Shown piece by piece: positions 15,677-24,813 of a stretch of DNA of 64,000 nt (its first letter is position 1; each line of letters starts with the position of its first letter). The notes under the pieces are model-generated. The model had not been told where the DNA came from. It ran no database searches and saw only the letters and a list, made by a program, of their open reading frames with translations. The stretch is taken from contig NZ_LMQB01000004.1 of the NCBI RefSeq assembly GCF_001424045.1, positions 1-64,000 on the forward strand, given 5' to 3'. Origin of the DNA: Rhizobium sp. Leaf371 (GTDB lineage Bacteria; Pseudomonadota; Alphaproteobacteria; Rhizobiales; Rhizobiaceae). The translations under genes were made by a program, and so were the position numbers.

Positions 15677-17734
15677 ATGTCCGTGACCCTCACAAAACTG
15701 CCGACGTGGCATGAAGGCGAGACCCTTATCCAGGAGAAGCTTGGCGTAAAGGAGCGCATGGCCTCAGTCGGCCAGCGTGTAATTCGCGATTACATGCCGG
15801 ACCAGCATCGCGACTTTTATGCGCAACTGCCGTTCATCGTCCTTGGAAGCGTCGACCAAGCCGGTGATACCTGGGCGACGTTTATCGAAGGCCATCCGGG
15901 CTTCATGTCGTCGCCTTCGCCTGTTGTGCTGGACATCGCCGCAGCCCGCGATCCGAGCGATCCGGCAACTGAAGGGTTGGCGGACGGCTTGCCGATTGGT
16001 CTTCTCGGTATCGAGATGCATACCCGTCGCCGCAACCGTATGAACGGTTTTGTCTCGACGATAGAGGGCGGTTTTCGCGTCGATGTCGACCAGAGTTTTG
16101 GAAACTGCCCGCGTTACATTCAGCTGCGAGACTTCGCGTTCGAGCGTCAGCCGGGAAGACCGTTCCAGGGTAAGGTGGAAGAACTGTCTGTGCTCGATGA
16201 TCAGGCACGCACGATCATTCAGGAAGCCGATGCGTTTTTTGTTGCGTCTTACGTCGATCGCGAGGACCGGCGCCAGGTCGACGTATCCCATCGCGGTGGA
16301 AACGCCGGATTCGTCCGCATCGGCGACGACGGCGTCCTGACGATCCCTGACTTCGATGGGAACCTCTTCTTCGCAACGCTCGGCAACATCCTCTTAAACG
16401 GAAAAGCTGGGCTTATGTTCGTGGACTTCAACACAGGTGACATACTGCAGATGACGGGCAAAGCCGAACTCATTTTCGACTCTCCTGAGATCGCCGCTTT
16501 CCAGGGCGCGGAGCGCTTCTGGACATTCAGGCCGACACGTATCGCACGTCGCCGTAATGCACTGGCATTGAGATGGGCTTTCCAGAAAGACGGCTGGTCG
16601 CCAAGCTCCCTGATGACAGGGAGCTGGAGCCAAGCCGCCGACCGTCTCCGCGCGACAAAGCTTGCCACAAGCTGGAGGCCAATGACCGTCACCGCGATCG
16701 TTGATGAGAGCGCGACGATTAAGTCTTTCCATCTGCAGCCCGGCGATGGCGCAGGGCTGCTCCCCCATAGGGCCGGTCAACATTTGCCCATACGCATAAA
16801 GCTGCCCGTCGAAGAAAAGTCGATCATTCGCACCTACACGCTTTCTGTCGCGCCCTCCGATGGGATCTACCGCATCAGCGTCAAGCGCGATGGTCAGGTT
16901 TCTCAGTTTCTCCATGATCGTATTGCCGTCGGCGATGTCATCGAGGCGCGCGCGCCAGCCGGCGACTTCAGCATTGACGCCCGCGCGACACGTCCAGCGG
17001 TTCTTCTTGCAGCAGGTGTCGGCATCACGCCGCTGCTCGCGATGCTCCGTCATGTCGTTTACGAAGGGCTCCGCAAGCAGCGTCTCCGTCCGGTCACCTT
17101 GTTCTACGCGGCTCGCTCCAAGGGCGATCGACCGTTCGACAAGGAGATCGCCGACCTTATCGGTGCGACAAAGGGCGCCGTGCGCATGGTCAAGGTTCTC
17201 AGCGACACCACGGATGCTGAAGAGGGCAGCGACTACGACGCGGCCGGGCGGATCGATATGGCGATGCTAACGCGGTTTCTCCCTTTCAACGACTATGATT
17301 TCTATCTCTGCGGACCTGCCCAGTTCACGCAAGGCCTCTATGACGGGCTGCGGTCCTTCAACATCGCTGACGATCGCATCCAAGCTGAAGCCTTCGGTCC
17401 GTCCTCGCTGATCCGCACCGGGCAACCCACACCAGCAGCCGTGTCTTTCACCACGCAGCCGTCCGAAAAACCCGTGCCGGTCGTGTTCACGAGTTCCCTG
17501 AAAGAAGCACGGTGGACACCTGGCTCCGGCACTCTCCTGGAACTCGCCGAAGCACGTGGCCTCGAGCCCGAATTCAGTTGCCGCGAGGGCAATTGCGGGA
17601 CGTGCCGGACGAAGCTCGTCAAGGGTGCCGTTGCTTATGTCAAGCAGCCCACCGTGAAGATCGACGCCGACGAAGTGCTGCTCTGCTGCGCCGTTCCAGC
17701 CGAACAGGAAGGCGGCCTGCAGCTTGCTGTGTAA
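15677..17734 (+). CDS. PNPOx-FNR-ferredoxin fusion oxidoreductase
   Basis: 685 residues with three domains. Residues about 1-310 form a pyridoxamine-phosphate-oxidase-like FMN-binding split barrel (PFIVLGSVDQAGDTWATFIEGHPGF). Residues about 335-560 form a ferredoxin reductase module with the FAD motif RTYTLS, the NAD motif AAGVGITPLLAML and FYLCGPAQF. Residues about 600-685 form a plant-type 2Fe-2S ferredoxin with CREGNCGTC and a later Cys. Electrons likely run NAD(P)H to FAD to FeS to the split-barrel flavin or an external partner. Start chosen for GGAGA upstream of the ATG. Substrate unknown. Confidence 0.9.
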   Translation: MSVTLTKLPTWHEGETLIQEKLGVKERMASVGQRVIRDYMPDQHRDFYAQLPFIVLGSVDQAGDTWATFIEGHPGFMSSPSPVVLDIAAARDPSDPATEGLADGLPIGLLGIEMHTRRRNRMNGFVSTIEGGFRVDVDQSFGNCPRYIQLRDFAFERQPGRPFQGKVEELSVLDDQARTIIQEADAFFVASYVDREDRRQVDVSHRGGNAGFVRIGDDGVLTIPDFDGNLFFATLGNILLNGKAGLMFVDFNTGDILQMTGKAELIFDSPEIAAFQGAERFWTFRPTRIARRRNALALRWAFQKDGWSPSSLMTGSWSQAADRLRATKLATSWRPMTVTAIVDESATIKSFHLQPGDGAGLLPHRAGQHLPIRIKLPVEEKSIIRTYTLSVAPSDGIYRISVKRDGQVSQFLHDRIAVGDVIEARAPAGDFSIDARATRPAVLLAAGVGITPLLAMLRHVVYEGLRKQRLRPVTLFYAARSKGDRPFDKEIADLIGATKGAVRMVKVLSDTTDAEEGSDYDAAGRIDMAMLTRFLPFNDYDFYLCGPAQFTQGLYDGLRSFNIADDRIQAEAFGPSSLIRTGQPTPAAVSFTTQPSEKPVPVVFTSSLKEARWTPGSGTLLELAEARGLEPEFSCREGNCGTCRTKLVKGAVAYVKQPTVKIDADEVLLCCAVPAEQEGGLQLAV

Positions 17735-17858
17735 GGGGCGATTGCTGCGTCCAGCGGAACAGTCCCTTGTTTGCTTTCGATCTTCAGCAAGTTGCCCCAC
17801 CGGATCATATTCAATCTCAAGAGAGCAACGTCTCTCTCAACCGAAAAAGGAGATTACA

Positions 17859-18407
17859 ATGTCACGCATTCCGACGCCTGCAACTATCAACGATGCGCCT
17901 GAAGCTTCACGCCCCATCCTCGAGACCATCCAGAAGCAGATCGGATCCGTTCCGAACATCTTCCGCTTGGTGTCCAACAGCCCCGCCGCATTGACGGGCC
18001 TGACCTCGCTCCAGGGCGCACTCGGCAAAGGCAAGCTGCCGCCGGCCACTCGCGAGCGCATCGCGCTCGCCATGGCTGAAGCCAACGGCTGTGATTACTG
18101 CCTCTCGGCCCACATCTTTACTGGCACCAAGTTCGCCAAGCTCGACGAGAGCGAAATCGCCGCCAACCGCAACGGCACGTCGAACGACCCCAAGGCGGCT
18201 GCTGCCGTCGAATTTACCCGGGCACTGACGGTGGCCCGTGGTTCCGTCGCGCCAGCGGAAATCGCCAAGGTCCGTGATGCCGGCTACAGCGATGCCGAGA
18301 TCGTCGAGATCATCGCCCATGTCGCCCTCAATACCTTCACGAACTACGTGAATGAGGCCCTCGACACCGAGATTGACTTCCCCCGCATTGATCGTGCGGC
18401 TGCCTGA
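17859..18407 (+). CDS. AhpD-like carboxymuconolactone decarboxylase family protein
   Basis: 182 residues. The redox CxxC with its partner histidine, Cys78-Asp-Tyr-Cys81 and His85 (NGCDYCLSAH), marks the AhpD/peroxidase-related CMD family rather than true decarboxylases. It probably acts as a thiol-dependent peroxidase. The start at 17859 with AAGGAG six bases upstream is preferred over the upstream in-frame start. It follows the fusion oxidoreductase by 124 bases, with DUF1348 next. Confidence 0.88.
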   Translation: MSRIPTPATINDAPEASRPILETIQKQIGSVPNIFRLVSNSPAALTGLTSLQGALGKGKLPPATRERIALAMAEANGCDYCLSAHIFTGTKFAKLDESEIAANRNGTSNDPKAAAAVEFTRALTVARGSVAPAEIAKVRDAGYSDAEIVEIIAHVALNTFTNYVNEALDTEIDFPRIDRAAA

Positions 18408-18477
18408 TGCCTCGCCTGGAGGCGGTGCAAGACGTACCGCCTCCTGCCCCCACCAGTAACCTCCGAGGAACTTTCCC

Positions 18478-18942
18478 ATGTCTCGTCCCCCGCTTCCCCC
18501 GTTCACCAGAGAGAGTGCCATCGAAAAGGTCCGCCTTGCCGAAGATGGCTGGAATAGTCGCGATCCCGCCAAGGTGGCCCTTGCCTACACGCTCGATACG
18601 CGCTGGCGCAACCGCGCCGAGTTCGCAAAGAACCGCGCTGAGGCGGAAGCCTTCCTGACCCGCAAGTGGAACAAGGAACTCGACTATCGCCTCATCAAGG
18701 AACTCTGGGCCTTCACCGGCAATCGTATCGCCGTCCGGTACGCCTATGAATATCGTGACGACAGCGGCCGGTGGTTCCGCGCCTACGGCAACGAGAACTG
18801 GGAATTCGCCGAGGACGGTCTGATGCGGGAACGCCAGGCCAGCATCAACGAACTCCCGATTGCCGAAGCGGACCGGAAGTTTCGTTGGCCGCTGGGCCGT
18901 CGGCCCGACGACCATCCCGGCCTCAGCGACTTCGGCTTTTAA
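18478..18942 (+). CDS. DUF1348 (NTF2-like) protein, copy 1
   Basis: 154 residues. DUF1348 signature: [35 protein letters not shown], then [21 protein letters not shown] and the C-terminal [18 protein letters not shown]. It is an NTF2-like fold of unknown activity. It closely resembles the second copy at 59547-60020 (same length class and motifs). Both copies follow a gene with a PNPOx-like domain, which hints at a functional link. Confidence 0.88.
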   Translation: MSRPPLPPFTRESAIEKVRLAEDGWNSRDPAKVALAYTLDTRWRNRAEFAKNRAEAEAFLTRKWNKELDYRLIKELWAFTGNRIAVRYAYEYRDDSGRWFRAYGNENWEFAEDGLMRERQASINELPIAEADRKFRWPLGRRPDDHPGLSDFGF

Positions 18943-18966
18943 GGCCTTAACCCGAGGAGATGAACA

Positions 18967-19272
18967 ATGGCCGGCTCGTCAATTGATCCACGGGCAAGAT
19001 TTTCAATAGAACTGGCCCTCACAGGAACGAACGCGAGCAAGCCTCTACTCGCAAAACAGGAAGAAGCCGGTCGTGCCCTCGGGATGACCGGCGCCGAGAT
19101 GGATGTGGCAAGGCGGGGTTCAAGCTTCGAATTCAATACATCGATAGCTGTGTCCCTTGCTCTGGATGCCTGTCGCGAAACGCGCCAGCGCGCACGAGAC
19201 GCCGGCTTTTCCGAGAAAACCTGCGAGGAAATAGAACGCCTCGCACTTTCTCTTCGTGCGCAGGCCGCCTGA
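18967..19272 (+). CDS. Small conserved-type protein of unknown function
   Basis: 101 residues, predicted mostly helical (RARFSIELALTGTNASKPLLAKQEEAGRALGMTGAEMDVARRG ... AVSLALDACRETRQRARDAGFSEKTCEEIERLALSLRAQAA). The layout is reminiscent of an AhpD-like half without the CxxC, but this is a guess. It has AGGAGA upstream and follows DUF1348 by 24 bases in the same direction, so it is probably the last gene of that operon. Confidence 0.6.
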   Translation: MAGSSIDPRARFSIELALTGTNASKPLLAKQEEAGRALGMTGAEMDVARRGSSFEFNTSIAVSLALDACRETRQRARDAGFSEKTCEEIERLALSLRAQAA

Positions 19273-19344
19273 ACATGAGTTGCTTCTTGAGGCTTCGGTT
19301 TCGAGCACTTAAGATGCTGGAAACAAAGGTGATTGGGGACGCGG

Positions 19345-20235
19345 ATGGACCGGTGGCAAGCAATGAGGATCTTTGTAAAGGTCGCTGAAACCGAGAGCTT
19401 CGCAGACACCGCTCGCCAGATGTTCATGAGCGCCCCGGCCGTCACGAGAGCGGTTGCTTCGCTCGAAGACCTGATTGGCGCGCGACTCCTTGTGCGAACA
19501 ACCCGCTCGGTTAAGATGACCGAAGCGGGCGTTCGCTATTTCGAAGACTGCCGCCGGATTTTGGCCGATATCGCTGAAGCGGAGGCGGCCGCCGGCGGCT
19601 CCTATGCTACGCCGACGGGAACTCTGTCGATAACCGCGTCAGCGCTGTTCGGCCAAATGTACGTCCTCCCGATCGTGACGAGCTATCTCGACACATACGC
19701 GACCATGAAAGCCAAGACCCTCTTCATCGATCGACCGGTAAACATCGTGGAGGAAGGGATCGATGTCGCTGTGCGTATTGGCCATCTCCCGGATTCAAAT
19801 CTCTCTGCTGTGAAAGTCGGTACGGTCCGTCGCGTGATGTGCGGTTCGGCAAAGTATTTCGAGCGCTACGGCGTTCCGAAATCACCAGACGATCTCAAAG
19901 ACCACCGCATCGCTGCATCGACAGCGGCATGGGCCTCACCTGAGTGGAAATTCGGCAACGATCTGCGCGTATCCGTGGATGCGGCCCTGCAATGCAACAC
20001 CAACGAAGCAGCGATACAGTCCGCTCGTGAGGGATGGGGCCTGACCAGGGTTCTCAATTACCAGATCGGCCCAGCCCTCATCGCTGGCGACTTGCAGATC
20101 GTTCTCAGCGAGTTCGAGGAACCCGCTTTACCAATTCATATACTCCATCCTGAAGGACGGCATGCCCCAGCAAAGGTCCGTGCCTTCGTCGATATGGCTG
20201 CATCCAGACTGCGCGAGAACCGGCTTTTGAATTGA
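19345..20235 (+). CDS. LysR family transcriptional regulator
   Basis: 296 residues. HTH at residues 1-60 (WQAMRIFVKVAETESFADTARQMFMSAPAVTRAVASLEDLIGARLLVRTTRSVKMT) and a standard effector domain ending FVDMAASRLRENRLLN. The ATG at 19345 is chosen over a TTG four codons upstream. It lies downstream of, and in the same direction as, the GST-to-DUF1348 run and just before the secreted hydrolase; the target is not clear from position. Confidence 0.88.
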   Translation: MDRWQAMRIFVKVAETESFADTARQMFMSAPAVTRAVASLEDLIGARLLVRTTRSVKMTEAGVRYFEDCRRILADIAEAEAAAGGSYATPTGTLSITASALFGQMYVLPIVTSYLDTYATMKAKTLFIDRPVNIVEEGIDVAVRIGHLPDSNLSAVKVGTVRRVMCGSAKYFERYGVPKSPDDLKDHRIAASTAAWASPEWKFGNDLRVSVDAALQCNTNEAAIQSAREGWGLTRVLNYQIGPALIAGDLQIVLSEFEEPALPIHILHPEGRHAPAKVRAFVDMAASRLRENRLLN

Positions 20236-20418
20236 TGTTTGGCTTTCCAGGGTGAAATAGTCGGCGATCAGTTTGTTTTTGGCATGCTCATTCTGTCGCA
20301 TTCATATCATCTGATGAAATAATCCCTTGTCGAGTACGAGCATTCTCCCTCCAGGCGGAAAGAGCGATAGTGGTTCCAGGCAACAAGCTGCCCGCAATCA
20401 CTACTGAGGAGAACCACA

Positions 20419-21390
20419 ATGTCTCGGACTCTCGCCGCACTGCTTCTCGCATCCGCCAGCATCTTTGCTTCCGCTTCAGCCACGATAGCCTTCGCCGAAA
20501 CAGCTGCGATCACGCAGCAAACGCCTGCAACGACCCATTATCGCTCCATGAAGATAGACGGCGTCAACGTTTTCTATCGCGAAGCCGGCCCGGTCGATGG
20601 CCCCGTCGTCGTGCTGCTCCACGGCTTTCCAACATCGTCGCACATGTTTCGCAACTTGATCCCGCTACTCGCAGACCGCTACCGCGTCATCGCTCCCGAC
20701 TATCCGGGCTTCGGCCAGAGCGATGCGCCCGAGCACACAAAATTCGAATATTCCTTCGGCCACTATGCCGATGTCGTCGATATACTGCTGAGCAAGCTCG
20801 GCGCTGCCAAATATTCGATGTATGTCATGGATTATGGCGCACCTGTCGGCTACCGGCTGGCGCTCAAGCACCCGGACCGCGTCACCGGCCTGATCGTCCA
20901 GAATGGCAACGCCTATGACGAAGGCATCCGCGATTTCTGGAATCCGATCCGCGCCTACTGGACGTCGGGCGCGAAGGAGGACAGGGAAGCGCTCTCCGTT
21001 CTCGTCGCGCCGGAGACCACTAAGTTCCAGTATACCGATGGCGTCAATGACCTGTCCCGCATCAGCCCCGATAACTGGGTTCATGATCAGGCTTTGCTCG
21101 ATCGGCCTGGCAACAAGGATATCCAGCTCGACCTGTTCTACGACTACCGTACCAACCTGTCTCTTTACCCGCAGATCCAGGCCTTCTTCCGCGACCGCAA
21201 GCCGCCGACGCTGGTCGTCTGGGGCAAAAACGACCAGATCTTCCCGGAAGAAGGCGCACATCCCTATCTGCGCGATCTTCCCGAGGCAGAATTCCATCTC
21301 ATCGACACGGGACATTTTGCACTCGAAGACAAGCTGGATGAGATGGCGCCGCTCATTCGAAGCTTCCTTGATCGCAAGATCACGAAGTGA
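20419..21390 (+). CDS. Secreted alpha/beta hydrolase, haloalkane dehalogenase-like
   Basis: 323 residues with a signal peptide ([22 protein letters not shown], cleavage near residue 26). The oxyanion motif HGFPTS (68-73) is present, and the nucleophile is Asp138 in VMDYGAPVG rather than the usual Ser. Asp is the nucleophile in haloalkane dehalogenases and epoxide hydrolases. The acid WGKNDQIFP and base DTGHFALE are present. So it likely hydrolyses an epoxide or carbon-halogen bond in the periplasm. AGGAGA lies upstream. Confidence 0.85.
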   Translation: MSRTLAALLLASASIFASASATIAFAETAAITQQTPATTHYRSMKIDGVNVFYREAGPVDGPVVVLLHGFPTSSHMFRNLIPLLADRYRVIAPDYPGFGQSDAPEHTKFEYSFGHYADVVDILLSKLGAAKYSMYVMDYGAPVGYRLALKHPDRVTGLIVQNGNAYDEGIRDFWNPIRAYWTSGAKEDREALSVLVAPETTKFQYTDGVNDLSRISPDNWVHDQALLDRPGNKDIQLDLFYDYRTNLSLYPQIQAFFRDRKPPTLVVWGKNDQIFPEEGAHPYLRDLPEAEFHLIDTGHFALEDKLDEMAPLIRSFLDRKITK

Positions 21391-21399
21391 AACACCACT

Positions 21400-21435
21400 G
21401 GCTTCCGGCAACTACCGAAATGGTTGCGGGGAGCC
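21400..21435 (+). terminator. Hairpin terminator after the secreted hydrolase
   Basis: A 13-position stem (12 paired, one mismatch) with a ten-base loop, arms GGCTTCCGGCAAC and GTTGCGGGGAGCC, starts ten bases after the stop codon. There is no T-run. Confidence 0.5.
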
Positions 21436-21861
21436 TCACCCGGCAGCAGCCTTCGATGAGCCAAGCGTTCAGATGTTTTAGTATGCCTGCCGCGTCTGGT
21501 GGGGAAACCGTTGCAGACTGGATGCCATCACTAGATGCTTATGTCGGATAGTTTGACTTAAACCAGGGGCTTAGCTGGATTAGTTCAAGGTCCAGCGGTT
21601 CGATTCTTATCAAGGCGAACCTTCTCAAGACTTTGGCAGTACCCTCTGTCGGCCAGCGGGCTAGACCGAATTGAGTGAGCTTTCCTGAACAGGCACCGGT
21701 TTGCTCCATTCCCGCGACGCTTCTTCTACGGGAACGGGTTCTTGGCGTCCTTCCTTACAAAGGGTCAAGCCCTACTTAAACCTGGCGCTGAACGTCGGCT
21801 TCTCAGCACATCCGGCACAGACAACCGATACCGATCAGGCCAAGTTCGAAAAGGGAATGGT
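21436..21861. other. Intergenic stretch with one T-arm-like repeat
   Basis: About 425 bases without a supported gene. It contains T-arm-like copy 4 at 21597-21618, and otherwise presumably the promoter of the SDR-GH15 pair. Confidence 0.4.
21597..21618 (+). repeat. T-arm-like dispersed repeat, copy 4
   Basis: GGTTCGATTC followed by TTATCAAGGCGA. The bases before it (TTAGCTGGATTAGTTCAAGGTCCAG is the region from 21571) have a faint D-arm/variable-loop look, but no tRNA can be folded. It separates the hydrolase module from the SDR-GH15 module. Confidence 0.65.
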
Positions 21862-22674
21862 ATGACATCGAACCATCAGAAGCTTGGCAACCATGTCGCC
21901 ATCGTCACCGGCGCCAGCTCTGGGATCGGGATTGCAGTCGCCGAGGCGATGGCGGACGCCGGTGCAGCTGTCATCGTCAACTACCGCTCTCATCGGCAGC
22001 CGGCCGAAGAACTGGTTTCCAGGATCAGGAGCATTGGTGGTCGGGGCCTCGCGGTGAGGGCCGATGTATCGAAGGAAGACGATGTCGTCAGGCTCTTCGA
22101 CGAGACGGTCGACGCCTTCGGGCGCGTGGATGTGCTTGTTGCAAACTCTGGTGTCCAGAAGGATGCGGCTATCGCAGATCTTTCACTTGAGGATTGGAAC
22201 ACTGTCATCGACATCAACCTCACGGGCCAGTTTCTTTGCGCTCGTGAGGCGGTGCGTCGCTTCAGGTCACAGACCAAGGATGGCCGTCCGGCCCGCAGCG
22301 CCGGCAGTATCATCGCCATGAGCTCCGTGCATGAGATCATCCCCTGGGCCGGCCACGTCAACTACGCGGCGGCCAAGGGCGGCGTTCGCATGCTGACGCG
22401 ATCTCTGGCGCAGGAAGTGGCTGCCGATGGCATTCGTGTCAACGCGATCGCGCCTGGCGCCATCCGCACGCCCATCAACAAGGACGCCTGGGAGACCGAT
22501 GAAGCACTGACGAAGCTTCTCCGGCTGATACCCTACGGCCGCATCGGCGAGCCCGACGACGTTTCCCGTGCGGCTGTGTGGCTTGCATCCGATGAAGCCG
22601 ATTACGTCACGGGCACTACGCTCTTCGTCGACGGCGGCATGTCCCTCTATCCGGAGTTCCGCGATAATGGTTAA
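21862..22674 (+). CDS. SDR family oxidoreductase (glucose 1-dehydrogenase-like)
   Basis: 270 residues. NAD(P) motif VTGASSGIGIAVAE, NSGVQKDA strand motif, catalytic Tyr-x3-Lys in NYAAAKGGVRML and the C-terminal GTTLFVDGGMSLYPEF typical of glucose 1-dehydrogenase-like SDRs. The last eight bases overlap the start of the GH15 gene, so the two are translationally coupled. A sugar or sugar alcohol substrate is plausible from that partnership but unproven. Confidence 0.9.
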   Translation: MTSNHQKLGNHVAIVTGASSGIGIAVAEAMADAGAAVIVNYRSHRQPAEELVSRIRSIGGRGLAVRADVSKEDDVVRLFDETVDAFGRVDVLVANSGVQKDAAIADLSLEDWNTVIDINLTGQFLCAREAVRRFRSQTKDGRPARSAGSIIAMSSVHEIIPWAGHVNYAAAKGGVRMLTRSLAQEVAADGIRVNAIAPGAIRTPINKDAWETDEALTKLLRLIPYGRIGEPDDVSRAAVWLASDEADYVTGTTLFVDGGMSLYPEFRDNG

Positions 22675-24478
22675 GCCGAACCGGGCCATCAGCCAGCATG
22701 GCATCGTCGGCGACATGGAGACAGCCGCTCTGGTCGCGCAGGACGGAACGCTTGATTATCTCTGCTGGCCCGTCCTCGACAGCCCGACCATCTTTGCCGA
22801 GCTTCTCGACGAGGAGAAGGGGGGTGCTTTCACGATCGCGCCGCAGCTTGATGCCCCACGCAGTCTTCAGCTCTATGTGCCGGAGACGAACGTTCTAATC
22901 ACCCGGTGGATGGCGGATGACGGGAGCGCTGAGGTCATGGACCTCATGCCCCATCCGGATGCTCGTGTTCATCATGGCAACACCGCCCGCTGTATCCTTC
23001 GCCAGATCTCCGTGACACGGGGCACAATCGCCTTCAAGGTCCGGTGCGCACCCCGCTTCGATTACGCGCGCGTAATACCTGACGCAGCCGCGATTGATGG
23101 TGGAGTCGAGTTTACGGGGAAGGACCTGACGATGCGGCTTTTCGCGTCGGTACCTCTCACCTGCGCGGCAGGCGCTTCCGATGCCGCGTTTGTGCTTTCG
23201 GCCGGTGAATCGGTCTGGTTTATGCTCGGCGGCGACGATCTTGTCATCTCCGAAGACGCAATGGTGTCCGCCGAAGTCGCGGAAACCACGGCGGCTTGGC
23301 GACGGTGGTCGGGCAAGGCCACCTATCGGGGCCGATGGCGAGAACAGGTTCTGCGCTCGGCACTTGCGCTGAAGCTCCTGACCTCGCGCCAACATGGTTC
23401 GATCGCTGCGGCCGCGACATTCTCGCTTCCCGAAGCCATCGGAGCCGGCCGGAACTGGGACTATCGCGCGACGTGGATCCGCGATGCCTCGTTCACCGTC
23501 TACGCCTTCATGCGGCTTGGCTTTCTGGAGGAGGCGAAGCACTTCGGCCGGTGGGCGGGCCAGCGCGTCATGGCATCGGATGCCAATCATCCGCTCCGCA
23601 TCATGTATGCGATCGACGGGTCGGACGCGAGCGACGAGGAGGAGCTGACGCATCTGTCCGGCTATGCCGACAGCCGACCTGTGCGGATCGGCAACGGCGC
23701 GAACGTACAGACCCAGCTCGACATCTTCGGCGAACTGATGGACAGCGTCTATCTCTCCAACAAGTACGGCGAAGCGATCAGCCACAACGGCTGGCAGCAT
23801 GTTCGAAACCTCGTCGAATATGTCATCGAACATTGGCAGAAGCCGGATGCAGGTATCTGGGAGATGCGCTCGGAGCCGCGCCACTTCTTGCATTCGCGCG
23901 TCATGTGCTGGGTGGCGCTCGATCGAGCGATCCGGCTTGCGAAGAAACGTTCGCTACCGGCCCCCATCGTGCGCTGGGCAGAGTGTCGCGACGCTATCAA
24001 TGCAGATGTCTGGGAGAACTTTCGCCATCCTGAACACGGCTATTTTGTTCAGGAGCGTGGCGGCACGGAGCTTGATGCGGCTCTTCTCATGATGGCGCTC
24101 ATGCGCTTCGTCTCGTCAACGGATCCGGTCTGGCTCAAGACGCTCGATGCCATCCGTGATCAGCTTTGCGACGATGGCCTGGTCTATCGCTACCGCACGA
24201 AAGACGGTCTGGAGGGTGAGGAGGGCGCATTTACCACATGCACCTTCTGGTACGCCGAGTGTCTGGCCCGCGCCGGACGGGTCGATGAGGCGCAATTGAC
24301 GCTTGCCAAGGGCATGCGCTACGCCAACGCGCTCGGCCTTTTCGCCGAAGAGCAGGATGTGCGTGGACGGCAGCTCGGCAACTTTCCGCAGGCGCTGACG
24401 CATCTCGCCTTCATCAGTGCCGCCTTTTTCACGGATCGCCGCCTTGACCCCTCACATCGCCCAAACTGGCAACCTTGA
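22667..24478 (+). CDS. Glycoside hydrolase family 15 protein
   Basis: 603 residues, full length for bacterial GH15. The N-terminal beta-sandwich (AISQHGIVGDMETAALVAQDGTLDYLCWPVLDSPTIFAELLD) has the GH15 bacterial glucoamylase/trehalase-like opening. The catalytic alpha/alpha-barrel includes GAGRNWDYRATWIRDASFTVYAFMRLG and EGAFTTCTFWYAECLARAG. It has no signal peptide, so it is likely cytoplasmic and acts on alpha-glucosides, such as trehalose, or dextrin ends. It starts inside the 3' end of the SDR gene. Confidence 0.9.
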   Translation: MVKPNRAISQHGIVGDMETAALVAQDGTLDYLCWPVLDSPTIFAELLDEEKGGAFTIAPQLDAPRSLQLYVPETNVLITRWMADDGSAEVMDLMPHPDARVHHGNTARCILRQISVTRGTIAFKVRCAPRFDYARVIPDAAAIDGGVEFTGKDLTMRLFASVPLTCAAGASDAAFVLSAGESVWFMLGGDDLVISEDAMVSAEVAETTAAWRRWSGKATYRGRWREQVLRSALALKLLTSRQHGSIAAAATFSLPEAIGAGRNWDYRATWIRDASFTVYAFMRLGFLEEAKHFGRWAGQRVMASDANHPLRIMYAIDGSDASDEEELTHLSGYADSRPVRIGNGANVQTQLDIFGELMDSVYLSNKYGEAISHNGWQHVRNLVEYVIEHWQKPDAGIWEMRSEPRHFLHSRVMCWVALDRAIRLAKKRSLPAPIVRWAECRDAINADVWENFRHPEHGYFVQERGGTELDAALLMMALMRFVSSTDPVWLKTLDAIRDQLCDDGLVYRYRTKDGLEGEEGAFTTCTFWYAECLARAGRVDEAQLTLAKGMRYANALGLFAEEQDVRGRQLGNFPQALTHLAFISAAFFTDRRLDPSHRPNWQP

Positions 24479-24540
24479 TCATGTTCGTACTATCCCGGAA
24501 GCGCCCAGCCTCGGAAACGCGATCCGATGAGGAGGTGAGG

Positions 24541-24755
24541 GGTGTCAATCGGCGCTGAATGTTGGCTCTGACTCATATGTGGAACGGCCCGGTTGCCAAG
24601 CGTTTTCAGCGCAAATGACCTCGGGACGGTGCGGTCATATCACTGCACCGTCCAATGGGGACTTATGCAACAAATGCCTTGCTACCCGGGCCGTTCCATA
24701 TATGCGTCAGAGCCGAATGTTGACCCCCTTACTGGCGTCCAACATTCCACGCCGA
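24541..24755. mobile_element. IS21-like terminal relic interrupted by a MITE
   Basis: Joining the flanks of the inserted element restores TGTCAATCGGCGCT plus GAATGTTG plus ACCCCCTTACTGGCG and CCAACATTCC, which resembles the repeated TGTTGACCCC-type ends of IS21-family elements. No istA/istB sequence is present, so only an end fragment remains. The family call is from memory of the end motif and is tentative. Confidence 0.45.
24557..24722. mobile_element. MITE-like element with target duplication
   Basis: An approximately 150-base element (24564/24565 to 24714) has 37-bp imperfect terminal inverted repeats (24564-24600 and 24678-24714, 32 of 37 matching, starting GGCTCTGAC). It is bordered by the direct repeat GAATGTTG (24557-24564 and 24715-24722), a 7- to 8-bp target duplication. 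Inside lies a 9-bp perfect stem, GGACGGTGC / GCACCGTCC (24624-24653). It has no coding capacity. ISL3-type elements make 8-bp duplications and start GG, so that family is a possible source. Confidence 0.65.
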
Positions 24756-24813
24756 AACACAGTTGCTGATACATTACCGGATCAATCTGCAAACGGCCTT
24801 GGGATCTTGCGGT

